DNA from: Phaeodactylibacter sp.
GTDB taxonomy: Bacteria > Bacteroidota > Bacteroidia > Chitinophagales > Saprospiraceae
Assembly (NCBI GenBank): GCA_020436535.1
Contig: JAGQXQ010000109.1
Span: 1 to 43,138, forward strand
Direction of reading: 5' to 3'
DNA length: 43,138 bases
Program-made: the position numbers and the translations under genes
Shown here: positions 36,577 to 43,138 of the stretch, in pieces
Position numbering within the stretch: position 1 is the stretch's first letter
How the letters are laid out: each line of letters begins with the position of its first letter
The notes under the pieces: model-generated
The model's input: the letters and a program-made list of their open reading frames with translations, nothing else
What the model was told of the DNA's origin: nothing
The model's database searches: none

Positions 36577-37071
36577 TCAGTGTATCAGTGTATCATCCAA
36601 AAAACCCTTCAGCTGGTGCATTTCATCCTTACCCAGGCGCTCGCCGGTTTTGGCGGACAGGTACAGGAAAATGGCCAGGCCGGCGCCGACGGGCAGCACC
36701 CAAAGCACTGGCGCCGGGATGCCGAGGCTCATTTGGGAAAAACCGGTAATGGACACGAACAGGCAGATGACACCGATGACAGAGTACATGAAGATGAACA
36801 TCAGCCAGACAGATGGCCGCGGCCCGAACAGGCCGCGGATGAGGGCGCCCTGCCCGCTCTCGTGCGCCTCCACTTCCAGCGCCAGCTGAGGCGACCAGAA
36901 GTGCTGCTTGTCGTAAGGAATCTTCAACGTCACATGGTGGTCGGCCACAAAGCCGATGATGGGGCTGCCAGGCTGCTTGAGGGCGGAGCGCAGGCGGGCC
37001 AGGGTTTCCTCCGCACTGTGCGGGACTTCCAGCTGAAAACGGGGGCGAATTTCTATCTCTATAGCTGTCAT
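36577..37071 (-). CDS. Two-helix membrane protein of unknown function
   Basis: A 164-residue protein. A soluble N-terminal domain (MTAIEIEIRPRFQLEVPHSA ... IGFVADHHVTLKIPYDKQHF ... LALEVEAHESGQGALIRGLF) precedes two helices (about 98-118 and 122-142) and a short charged tail. I recall similar conserved hypothetical proteins in Bacteroidota but no function. ATG 37071 is preferred to the upstream start at 37104 because the conserved-looking IEIEIRPRF begins there. The last codons lie in a GTGTATCA repeat (36575-36592), so the C-terminus may have been altered by repeat slippage. It is first in the operon with the MOSC and YbaK genes. Confidence 0.65.
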   Translation of the reverse strand: MTAIEIEIRPRFQLEVPHSAEETLARLRSALKQPGSPIIGFVADHHVTLKIPYDKQHFWSPQLALEVEAHESGQGALIRGLFGPRPSVWLMFIFMYSVIGVICLFVSITGFSQMSLGIPAPVLWVLPVGAGLAIFLYLSAKTGERLGKDEMHQLKGFLDDTLIH

Positions 37072-37378
37072 GGTAATGCTTGTTTCGGCGCTTCCAAGAG
37101 GCACAGAAAATCACAGCAAAATAAAAATCAAGGTTTATCGTCAGTGAAACTTCCTACTAATTTAGAAATCGGATCTTGCAATCCGAACAAAAGGCCACCG
37201 AAATAAGAAAAATATTAGCTTTCATCGCTCCAAAGTTCAAGAATTCACCGCTGTTGGGTTTTCACGATATAGAAAAAGTCGGGGAGGATGGCTCTGAACT
37301 GAAACAATTGATAAAACCTCAAATGAACATTAAACCTTGCCACTTTTGCCAAGTCCAACCTCTCAAAAAACAAAAATC
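37072..37378. other. Divergent spacer, no gene
   Basis: This 307-bp AT-rich spacer separates the minus-strand operon from a plus-strand exported-protein gene. CACTTTTG at 37341-37348 is a one-mismatch -7 box about 30 nt before the ATG at 37379. A small stem (CGGAT/ATCCG) lies near 37169-37184. No open frame here looks coding. Confidence 0.4.
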
Positions 37379-37816
37379 ATGAAAACATCAACCATCAAGC
37401 CGGCAATCTACCTTCTTTTACTCGCCACTTTTGCCTTAGGCTCGGCCTTCACCCCAATGGCCGAAAGCGCCGGCCTGGAAGCCTTCACCCAGCCGCCGCG
37501 CTGGAAGAAGCTGGGGCAACGCAAGGTCAACCGCGCTTTGGACCGCGACGAGATCCTGGTCACCGGCCGGGAAGGCGCCTTTACCAAGCTGAAATTCATC
37601 GTTCGCCGCTCCCCCATCAACATGCACCGCTGCGTGATCCACTTCCGCAACGGCGACACCCAGGAGGTGGCTCTGCGCAACAACATCCCCGCCGGCGGTG
37701 AAACCCGGGTGATTGACCTGGAGGGCAACCGCCGCATCATCACCAAAGTTGTTTTCTGGTACGATACCAAAGGCCTACAGGATAAGGCAGTGCTGGAGCT
37801 GTGGGGCAGGCATTGA
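37379..37816 (+). CDS. Small exported protein, DUF2541-like
   Basis: A 145-residue exported protein. A hydrophobic signal (residues about 7-28, IKPAIYLLLLATFALGSA) precedes a compact beta-rich domain: WKKLGQRKVNRALDRDEILV, FTKLKFIVRRSPINMHRCVI, and GGETRVIDLEGNRRIITKVV ending VLELWGRH. The order of strands and the RVIDLxGNRR motif recall DUF2541-type periplasmic proteins (as E. coli YaaI); this is from memory and moderate. Function unknown. ATG 37379 is chosen because the signal peptide begins there; an in-frame upstream ATG at 37337 would add a non-signal extension. Confidence 0.65.
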   Translation: MKTSTIKPAIYLLLLATFALGSAFTPMAESAGLEAFTQPPRWKKLGQRKVNRALDRDEILVTGREGAFTKLKFIVRRSPINMHRCVIHFRNGDTQEVALRNNIPAGGETRVIDLEGNRRIITKVVFWYDTKGLQDKAVLELWGRH

Positions 37817-37895
37817 TGTGGCAGAAATGAGGGCCCGGTGCAGTTACTGGTTATTTGCTAACAATAGGGCAAGGCCTTGGTTATTCCAAGCTCAA

Positions 37896-37922
37896 CCTGC
37901 GGGGTTTTTCCAACCCCGTAGG
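37896..37922. repeat. Hairpin in the convergent spacer
   Basis: CCTGCGGGGTT (37896-37906) pairs with AACCCCGTAGG (37912-37922), 11 pairs with one G-U. It lies between the stop codons of the exported-protein gene and the oxidoreductase gene, so it may end both transcripts, although no U-run follows on either strand. It looks like a Bacteroidota palindromic intergenic word (from memory). Confidence 0.5.
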
Positions 37923-37961
37923 CCGGCAGATTGAGGCCATACCGGTCACTTTACCGCTCCC

Positions 37962-39209
37962 TCACCTTTCCGAATTCACCGTTCCCGCCTTCTCGATCAG
38001 CTCCACCAGAGCCTCCGAATGCTTGTGTTTCCTCGCCGCTTCCAGCAGCGCCTCTATCTCCAGCACACCCTCCCGAACCAGCCAGAAAGCAGCGGCATAC
38101 AAGGCTGCCCCTTGTTTTCCCCCTTCCTTTTGAAAATCTCCATAAATGGCGTTCGGGAAAGCTTCCTCTCTCAGCTTGCTGTCCAGCACCAGAGTGGTAT
38201 GTTCCTTTTTCCGGCTCCGGGCCTTGGCCATTCCATCTTCAGTGACCGCCACCACTACATCGGGAGACTCCAAGCCAGTATAGTGGATCGGCTTCCTGGA
38301 AAGAATAACTTCCGCTGCGGAAAAGCCGGCGCCCACCGTGATGGGGTACTCGCCTTTCATCGTGACGTGCAGGCCAGACAGGATGCCGGCATTGGCAATC
38401 AGCCGGGCTGCCGACTGTACGCCGCCACCGGCTGAACCGGCGATGACCAGGCCCAGTCGTTCTTTGATAGTGGAGCGGTTGGCTGTAGCTACCGGCTTTT
38501 CCAGTCCAAAAAGGGGAGCTGTTTCCCGGTACTCCGCCCGGGCAGGCGCCCGCTCATAGGCCAGTTTCAGATCGCCCATGGCGACGTCCGCCAGTTCCTT
38601 CAATTTCTTCACCCCGTGGGAAGGGCATAAGCAGGCTACTTCGATCAGAGAAAAGCCAGAAGTGGCCAAAGCTTCTATAAAATGCGCTTTGAACTCGCCC
38701 GGCGCTGTTATCCGGCAACTAAAGGCGGCGCCTGCTTCATGCATCAGTTGGACGACATCAAAGGGTGGGGTATCGTCTTCAATGAGATGGCCGGCCTTGA
38801 ATGCTTGGGTGGACAGGCCGCTCATCTGCCCGCCGGTCATGCCGTAGAGCAGGTTGTTCAGTACAATGAGGGTCATGTCGACGTTGCGGCGAGCCGCCTC
38901 CAGCAGGTGCTGCAGGCCGATGGTGGCGCCGCCGTCTCCTTGTATGGCGATCACTTTTTTGTCCGGATCGATCAGGCCGAGCGATACGCCCAGTGCCAGA
39001 GCGGGCGCCCTGCCGTGCAGGCCGTGAATGGTATGGGTAGCAAAAATGGAATCCACTAACCCCGCGCAACCGATGTCACTGACAATAATGGCATCCAGTG
39101 GATCATAGCCGGCTTCTTCCAGCGCCTTGGCTAAGTTCTTTACTGCAATACCATGCCCGCAACCGGGGCAAAAAGGCATGTCCTTCCTGCTTAAGATAGG
39201 TGGTGTCAT
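37962..39209 (-). CDS. 2-oxoacid:ferredoxin oxidoreductase, fused beta and gamma subunits
   Basis: A 415-residue cytoplasmic enzyme subunit that, with the alpha subunit upstream, oxidatively decarboxylates a 2-oxoacid to acyl-CoA while reducing ferredoxin. The beta part (1-240) has CPGCGH (C14, C17), IGCAG (C48) and CLCPSHG (C193/C195), giving four cysteines for one 4Fe-4S cluster, and the thiamine-diphosphate motif GDGGATIG (91-98) with NNLLYGMTGGQ. The gamma part (about 247-400) has VIAGSAGGGVQSAARLIANA and MKGEYPITVGAGFSAAEVIL. Gamma is often separate or fused ahead of alpha, so fusion behind beta is notable. The substrate (2-oxoglutarate, pyruvate or branched-chain/aromatic acid) cannot be read. 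It overlaps the alpha gene by 4 nt (ATGA). Confidence 0.88.
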   Translation of the reverse strand: MTPPILSRKDMPFCPGCGHGIAVKNLAKALEEAGYDPLDAIIVSDIGCAGLVDSIFATHTIHGLHGRAPALALGVSLGLIDPDKKVIAIQGDGGATIGLQHLLEAARRNVDMTLIVLNNLLYGMTGGQMSGLSTQAFKAGHLIEDDTPPFDVVQLMHEAGAAFSCRITAPGEFKAHFIEALATSGFSLIEVACLCPSHGVKKLKELADVAMGDLKLAYERAPARAEYRETAPLFGLEKPVATANRSTIKERLGLVIAGSAGGGVQSAARLIANAGILSGLHVTMKGEYPITVGAGFSAAEVILSRKPIHYTGLESPDVVVAVTEDGMAKARSRKKEHTTLVLDSKLREEAFPNAIYGDFQKEGGKQGAALYAAAFWLVREGVLEIEALLEAARKHKHSEALVELIEKAGTVNSER

Positions 39210-40303
39210 ACGGCAAATTCATTTAATATCTCGGATGGAGCGATCATACTACCGATCTTATTGACACTTCGGATATTTTTCCTCCGGGCCTGCCCGTAGA
39301 TCAGCTCTCGGAGCAAACCCGGAAGGTTCTCTTCGACAAAAACCTGTTTTTTATAGCGTTCCAGAATATCGAGTATGGCTGGCGGTACAGGCAATAAAGT
39401 CTTGATCACCAACAAGGATACCTTTTTGCCCTGTCGGCGTATCTCCGTCACTGCATCCCGCGCCGCATCGGAGGAGATACCGTAGGAGACGATCAGTTCA
39501 TCCGCACCGGCTTCCTCATCCAGTTCGTAGAAAGTGAAGGACTGGATGTTTTTTTCCAGTTTATCCTTCAGTCTTCTGGTATTGGCCATCGCCTCGGCAC
39601 TTCCTTTCTGGATCAGGCCGAGGTTGCCATGAGTGGAGGCGTTCAGCCGCACCTGGTAAGTTTCATCGCCTAATGGGACGAAGGGCGGAACGCCATCGGC
39701 CCCGGAGCGATAAGATTGGTAGGGCAGCTCCACTTTTGCTGTTTCCCTTTCCACTTTTTTTATTTCCGGCAGAGCGGATACGTCGAAACTCTTATGGGTC
39801 ATCACCATTTCCTTAGAAGTCAGCAAAACGACAGGAGTACGGTAACGGATCGCCACTTGAATACTTTCGTATGCCAGGTTCCAGCAATCTTCAAAATTGG
39901 AGGGGCAAAAAACCGGCATGGGGCAGCCGCCGGAAATGGCGCCCCTTAATAACAGCAGGTCACCCTGTGCACCTGTCGTTGCCGAGCCGGTGCTCGGCCC
40001 CAGACGCTGGGTGACGATGATGGCCATAGGCAGCTCCATCATGTGGGCCATGTTGAGCGTTTCCACCATCAGGGCCAGGCCGGGGAAGGAGGTGGCGGTC
40101 ACCGGAAGCCGGCCCGCCGCCGAGAAGCCGGACATCCACTGCAGAACGGATATCTCGTCGGGGCCGGCCAAAAAGAGGGGGAAGCGCTTCTGAGCATAGG
40201 CGTAAAACCAGTTGGAGGGAGTGATGGGGTAGCCGACGTACACATCGGCGCCCGCACGTACGCAGGCTTCGGTGATGATCTTTGAGCCGTCGATCAGTTG
40301 CAT
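39206..40303 (-). CDS. 2-oxoacid:ferredoxin oxidoreductase alpha subunit
   Basis: A 365-residue cytoplasmic subunit carrying the pyrimidine-binding domain of the thiamine-dependent oxidoreductase. Key features: VYVGYPITPSN (21-31, the YPITPSS-type signature), GPDEISVLQWMSGFSAAGR, TATSFPGLALMVETLNMAHM, QRLGPSTGSATTGAQGDLLL, and the C-terminal transketolase-like domain (ELIVSYGISSDAARDAV, KTLLPVPPAILDIL, VFVEENLPGLLRELIYG). It is the first gene of a two-gene operon and overlaps the beta-gamma gene by ATGA. A separate ferredoxin-like delta subunit is absent, so electrons presumably pass to a free ferredoxin. Confidence 0.9.
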   Translation of the reverse strand: MQLIDGSKIITEACVRAGADVYVGYPITPSNWFYAYAQKRFPLFLAGPDEISVLQWMSGFSAAGRLPVTATSFPGLALMVETLNMAHMMELPMAIIVTQRLGPSTGSATTGAQGDLLLLRGAISGGCPMPVFCPSNFEDCWNLAYESIQVAIRYRTPVVLLTSKEMVMTHKSFDVSALPEIKKVERETAKVELPYQSYRSGADGVPPFVPLGDETYQVRLNASTHGNLGLIQKGSAEAMANTRRLKDKLEKNIQSFTFYELDEEAGADELIVSYGISSDAARDAVTEIRRQGKKVSLLVIKTLLPVPPAILDILERYKKQVFVEENLPGLLRELIYGQARRKNIRSVNKIGSMIAPSEILNEFAV

Positions 40304-40429
40304 AGGACAGGGCTTTTTGTTTTGGCAACAAGGCCCAACCTGGAGCCCTGTGGGTATCCGGGAATAGAGGAATAAGTTATCTGGGTTCGAAGTAAGATGT
40401 AATGATTTTCATCAACGGAAAGAGGGATT

Positions 40430-40465
40430 AAAAAACCTTTGAGGTTTCGAAAACCTCAAAGGTTT
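40430..40465 (-). terminator. Intrinsic terminator on the minus strand
   Basis: AAACCTTTGAGGTTT (40433-40447) is perfectly reverse-complemented at 40451-40465 with loop CGA. Read on the minus strand, the 15-bp stem runs into a T-run (GGTTTTTTAATCCC). It ends transcripts from the decay zone before the oxidoreductase operon. The stem resembles a palindrome common in Bacteroidota intergenic DNA (from memory). Confidence 0.75.
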
Positions 40466-40468
40466 GGT

Positions 40469-40558
40469 TCAATGGCGGAATGATCCAGAAGGGTCCAGCT
40501 CACAGTGTTCGAACTGCCGTTCAAATTCAGTATCTGTTAGGTTAAAATGGTTTTCCAT
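40469..40558 (-). pseudogene. 29-codon ORF, likely a gene truncated to its N-terminus
   Basis: The minus strand reads MENHFNLTDTEFERQFEHC then ELDPSGSFRH and a stop. The start resembles a Bacteroidota conserved protein that I remember as continuing with a THEAHLRLAW-type segment; here it stops abruptly beside the terminator stem. A deletion that removed the rest of the gene is the simplest reading. A genuine micro-protein is the alternative. It lies between the propeller pseudogene and the terminator, in the same orientation. Confidence 0.45.
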
Positions 40559-40592
40559 ATTCTTTTAGAGATTGTTTGGAGATTATCCTTTC

Positions 40593-42207
40593 CTATTGAA
40601 CAATTACCTTCAGTGTTGTTGTGCAGATCCCATCATCCAGCCTGAAAAAATAAATCCCTTTCGGCAAGGCCGATGTCTCAAAGGGAATGCTATTCAGGCC
40701 GGTGGAGACGGTTGCCCCTGTAATAAGGAGATCATCAGTACCATCTCCGTTTACTTGCTTTCGCCTGTCCTGGTATTGAACCGGTAGAGCCCACGGCCTG
40801 AGGTTGTCGCCCACATAATACCGTCTTTACCCAAGATCGAAGAAACGGTTTCGATACCTTCCAGGTAGTAGGTAAAGTCCCCCGTTTGCAGGTTGTATTT
40901 TTTAAGCCCGTTCCTGCCGTTGAACCAGATGTTCCCCTCTTCATCTTCCAGCATCACCGGGTCTGCCCGGAAGTCCCGGAAGTGGACGGCCTCCCCGGAA
41001 GAGGGATTGTACCGTTTCAGCCCCTGCCCCAGGGACGGTGACCAAAACCACCCCTCCCGGTCTTCAGATAAGGTTCCCTCTGCCGGATATCAGTGAACAC
41101 CTCCCGGTAGGGGTCGAACCGTTTTAGGCCAGTTCCGGTTGCCACCCATAAAAAACCGGCCCGGCCAACGAACATATATGCGAAGGAGTTCTGGGCCAGG
41201 CCCGTCGGCGGAAACGGCCCGAAGTAAGAATAGAATTGCCCACTGCCGGGGTCGAAGCGTTGCAGGGCCATCCCTTTGGTTTCTTCCGAACTGGTGAGCA
41301 GCCAGAGGTTGCCTTTACCGTCGCGGACGATCTGTTTAACCCATTTCCCTGCGATCGAAAAGAGGCTTTTTGCCTCTGGCCTGGCGGCCGACGAAGCTGG
41401 TAAATAATTGGAAAATGTGTTTTTTTCAGGGTCGTATACAAATAGCCCTTCCTGTTGGGTGCCTACACAAATTTCGCCGGCTGCTGTTTCGCACAGGCTG
41501 GTAACATTGGCATTACAGCCGTGTGTGAGCCGGGCCATCCGTGCGTTTTCCCGGTCGAAAAAGTTGAGGCCATTTTGGGTGCCTACCCAGAGGCGGTGGC
41601 GGCTGTCGTAGAACAGGGCATGGACGGCGTTGCTGCTGAGGCTGAAAGTATCCCCTTGCAAATGCTGAAAGTGTTGAACTTCAAAGCCAGCGCCACCCCC
41701 TTTTTCCCGAACCCGAAAAAGCCCCCGCTGTGAGCGCAGCCATAAATTCGCCGACGAATCCTGTATAAAAACTTCGTTGTACCGGGAGTAGCGGTACCGG
41801 ATCAGCGAGTCGCTGCCCAGGTTATCGACGGTGTAAAAGCTATCCAGCCTGGGATCATAGGAAAGCAACGCCTGGCCGGAAATGATCCAGATCTTCCCCG
41901 AAGGAGATTCCAACAGCCCATTGATGCGCTTGCCCTTCACGGGGCGCCTCGTTTCCGGGTCGTAGGGCCAGTGCCTGAAATGGTAGCCATCGTAACGCAC
42001 CAGTCCATCGAAAGTACCGAACCAAATGAAGCCCTGCTCATCCTGCAGGATCTCGTAGACCATATTGATGTCCTGGCCCTTCCCGAGGGCAATATGTTGA
42101 AAAGGTATTGCTTGAGGCTGAGAAAGAGAAATAAGGGGCCACCCTAAGAGAAGGACAAGAACAGCCCCACGGACAGAAACGGGGTATGATGCATTCCAGA
42201 ACACCAT
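40593..42207 (-). pseudogene. Frameshifted two-component-propeller sensor joined to a T9SS sorting-domain stub
   Basis: From ATG 42207 a signal peptide (ending LISLSQ) leads into repeated two-component-regulator propeller blades: GFIWFGTFDGLVRYDGYHF, HRLWVGTQNGLNFFDRE, GFLWVATGTGLKRFDPYREV. Near 41080-41088 the frame is lost (it would stop at 41017), and blades continue in another frame: GWFWSPSLGQGLKRYNPSSG, GNIWFNGRNGLKKYNLQTGD, GIMWATTSGRGLYRFNTRTG, stopping at 40751. A third frame then gives LLITGATVSTGLNSIPFETS and LPKGIYFFRLDDG ... LKVIVQ, a T9SS type-A sorting-domain end. The histidine-kinase or HTH output expected after the propeller is missing. So a truncated sensor seems joined to another gene's tail, with at least two frame changes. 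Confidence 0.7.
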
Positions 42208-42274
42208 GACAATTTTGCTTCTAAAGCTGCTTTTTCAAAGCTCTGGGAAAATTACAACGAAAAGGACTGCCGCA

Positions 42275-42355
42275 TTCTCCATACCAGCCCTTAATCGCTT
42301 CATCGCTGAAGTAAATCGTGATGTTGCCTCGGTTAACCAGGGAAGCATAGGTGTG
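42275..42355 (-). mobile_element. IS5-family transposase relic
   Basis: On the minus strand, about 27 codons read RHTYASLVNRGNITIYFSDE then AIKGWYGE, which matches the N-terminal pattern of IS5-family transposases (YxxxLVxRGxxTxWxSxxAIxxW). No DDE residues, terminal repeats or target duplication are visible and the flanks are unrelated. It lies just 5' of the propeller pseudogene, consistent with past insertion and erosion. Confidence 0.5.
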
Positions 42356-42488
42356 CCGGCGCATACTGCCGGCGCAAATGCGACGATAGACACCATGGAC
42401 CCATTCGAGAGAAAACACTGCCTGCGGGTGGAGAACAAGCGGGGAAGAAAAACGCCATAGTATTTTCTATTTGGTATCTTTACCGGCT

Positions 42489-43138
42489 ATGGATGAACAC
42501 CTCGACTTTGAAAGCCTCGCTCCTTACCAGGACAAAGACGTACGGCTGGTGCTCAGTGAGCTCAAAAAGCACCAGTCGTTCCTGAATATGTTGCGTTTCG
42601 TGGATACGGAGGCGCCGCAGGAGAAACTGCTGCAACTCATCGACGGCATCAGCACCATCCGGGATTTTCAGCACAGCGTCGTCAAACCCTGGCTGCAGCA
42701 TTTCTTCCGGCAAACCGTTGATGAGCTCACCTGCTCCGGCATCGAAGCCCGGAGCCCGGAGCAAACGTACCTCTACATTTCCAACCACCGGGACATCATC
42801 CTCGACTCCGCCATACTGAATGTGTTCCTGAATGACCACGGCCTGCCAACCGCAGAGATCGCCATCGGCGACAACCTGCTGAAATCCGGTATGGTACGGG
42901 CCATCACGCGGCTCAATAAGATCTTTACCGTCGTGCGCAATGCGCCGCCGCGGGAAATGTACCGGCACTCCCGGCTTCTTTCCGCTTATATCCGGGACCG
43001 GGTTACGACTAAAAAGAGCTCCATCTGGCTGGCCCAGGCGGAAGGGAGGGCCAAAGACGGCAACGACACCACCCAGCAGGGGCTGGTCAAAATGCTCAAC
43101 CTAAGCAATGAAGGCGGCTTTGAGGAAGGCTTCCGGGC
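42489..43138 (+). CDS. Glycerophospholipid acyltransferase (PlsC-like), 3' end beyond window
   Basis: An incomplete gene: 216 codons are present and the frame is open at the window edge. The product is probably a membrane-associated 1-acyl-glycerol-3-phosphate acyltransferase-type enzyme for phospholipid synthesis. The active-site motif is YLYISNHRDIILDSAILN, equivalent to the NH(x)nD box, followed by IAIGDNLLKSGM, LNKIFTVVRNAPPREMY, SAYIRDRVTTKKSSIWLAQ and EGRAKDGNDTTQQGLVKMLN, a series I remember from Bacteroidota acyltransferases. ATG 42489 is the first codon of the frame with protein character (MDEHLDFESLAPYQDKDVRL). It is divergent from the decay zone. Confidence 0.85.
   Translation, partial: MDEHLDFESLAPYQDKDVRLVLSELKKHQSFLNMLRFVDTEAPQEKLLQLIDGISTIRDFQHSVVKPWLQHFFRQTVDELTCSGIEARSPEQTYLYISNHRDIILDSAILNVFLNDHGLPTAEIAIGDNLLKSGMVRAITRLNKIFTVVRNAPPREMYRHSRLLSAYIRDRVTTKKSSIWLAQAEGRAKDGNDTTQQGLVKMLNLSNEGGFEEGFR

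Noticed and set aside
36076-37206. 376-codon plus-strand open frame
   Set aside because: It lies over the MOSC and membrane-protein genes on the other strand and has no recognisable domain.
42480-42968. 162-codon minus-strand open frame at the window end
   Set aside because: Antisense to the acyltransferase, whose active-site motif and family segments are clear on the plus strand.

Overview
The window looks like a chromosomal segment of a Bacteroidota bacterium, most likely of the Saprospiria/Lewinella type (this placement is inference). Support: four proteins or remnants with type IX secretion (T9SS) sorting domains, two giant adhesin-like proteins ending in the gliding-motility type-B sorting domain, a PUR-family (DUF3276) DNA/RNA-binding protein, Bacteroidota-style promoters (TTTG, 18-19 bp, TAnnTTTG), and few recognisable Shine-Dalgarno sites. 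No rRNA, tRNA, CRISPR array or intact insertion sequence was seen.

Layout. 1-5.9 kb: a T9SS type-A secreted protein, a large surface protein (Asp-box propeller, PKD, GEVED and dockerin-like repeats), and the C-terminal remnant of a LuxR-type regulator. 6.2-9.4 kb: an MdlA/YheI-like ABC half-transporter, the PUR gene with a hairpin in its leader and a clean terminator, and a small outer-membrane barrel protein. 9.4-10.1 kb: decayed coding sequence. 10.1-18 kb: a vWA-like membrane protein divergent from a lipid-free exported protein of unknown role, a GPH-type sugar symporter divergent from an HtrA-like protease, then a promoter/terminator-bounded unit of about 310 nt that looks like an unidentified structured RNA, then a MarC-family membrane protein. 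18.1-34.8 kb: two tandem giant genes (2811 and 2605 codons) built from repeated Ig/PKD/Fn3-like modules and sharing one C-terminal architecture; a perfect 23-bp inverted repeat lies between them. 35.3-37.1 kb: a compact four-gene minus-strand operon (two-helix membrane protein, MOSC protein, YbaK-type deacylase, Cys-rich zinc-ribbon protein). 37.4-40.3 kb: a small exported protein and a two-gene 2-oxoacid:ferredoxin oxidoreductase operon with a beta-gamma fusion. 40.4-42.4 kb: a decay zone holding a truncated small ORF, a frameshifted propeller-sensor gene joined to a T9SS sorting-domain stub, and an IS5-type transposase relic. 42.5 kb to the end: a glycerophospholipid acyltransferase gene cut by the window edge.

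Functionally the window is dominated by cell-surface and envelope biology (T9SS cargo, giant adhesins, outer membrane, envelope protease, transporters) plus housekeeping genes. The best candidates for something undescribed are the putative RNA at 16.7-17.0 kb, the hairpin leader of the PUR gene, and the modular giant pair. All assignments rest on reading the sequence and on remembered family features; no database search was run.
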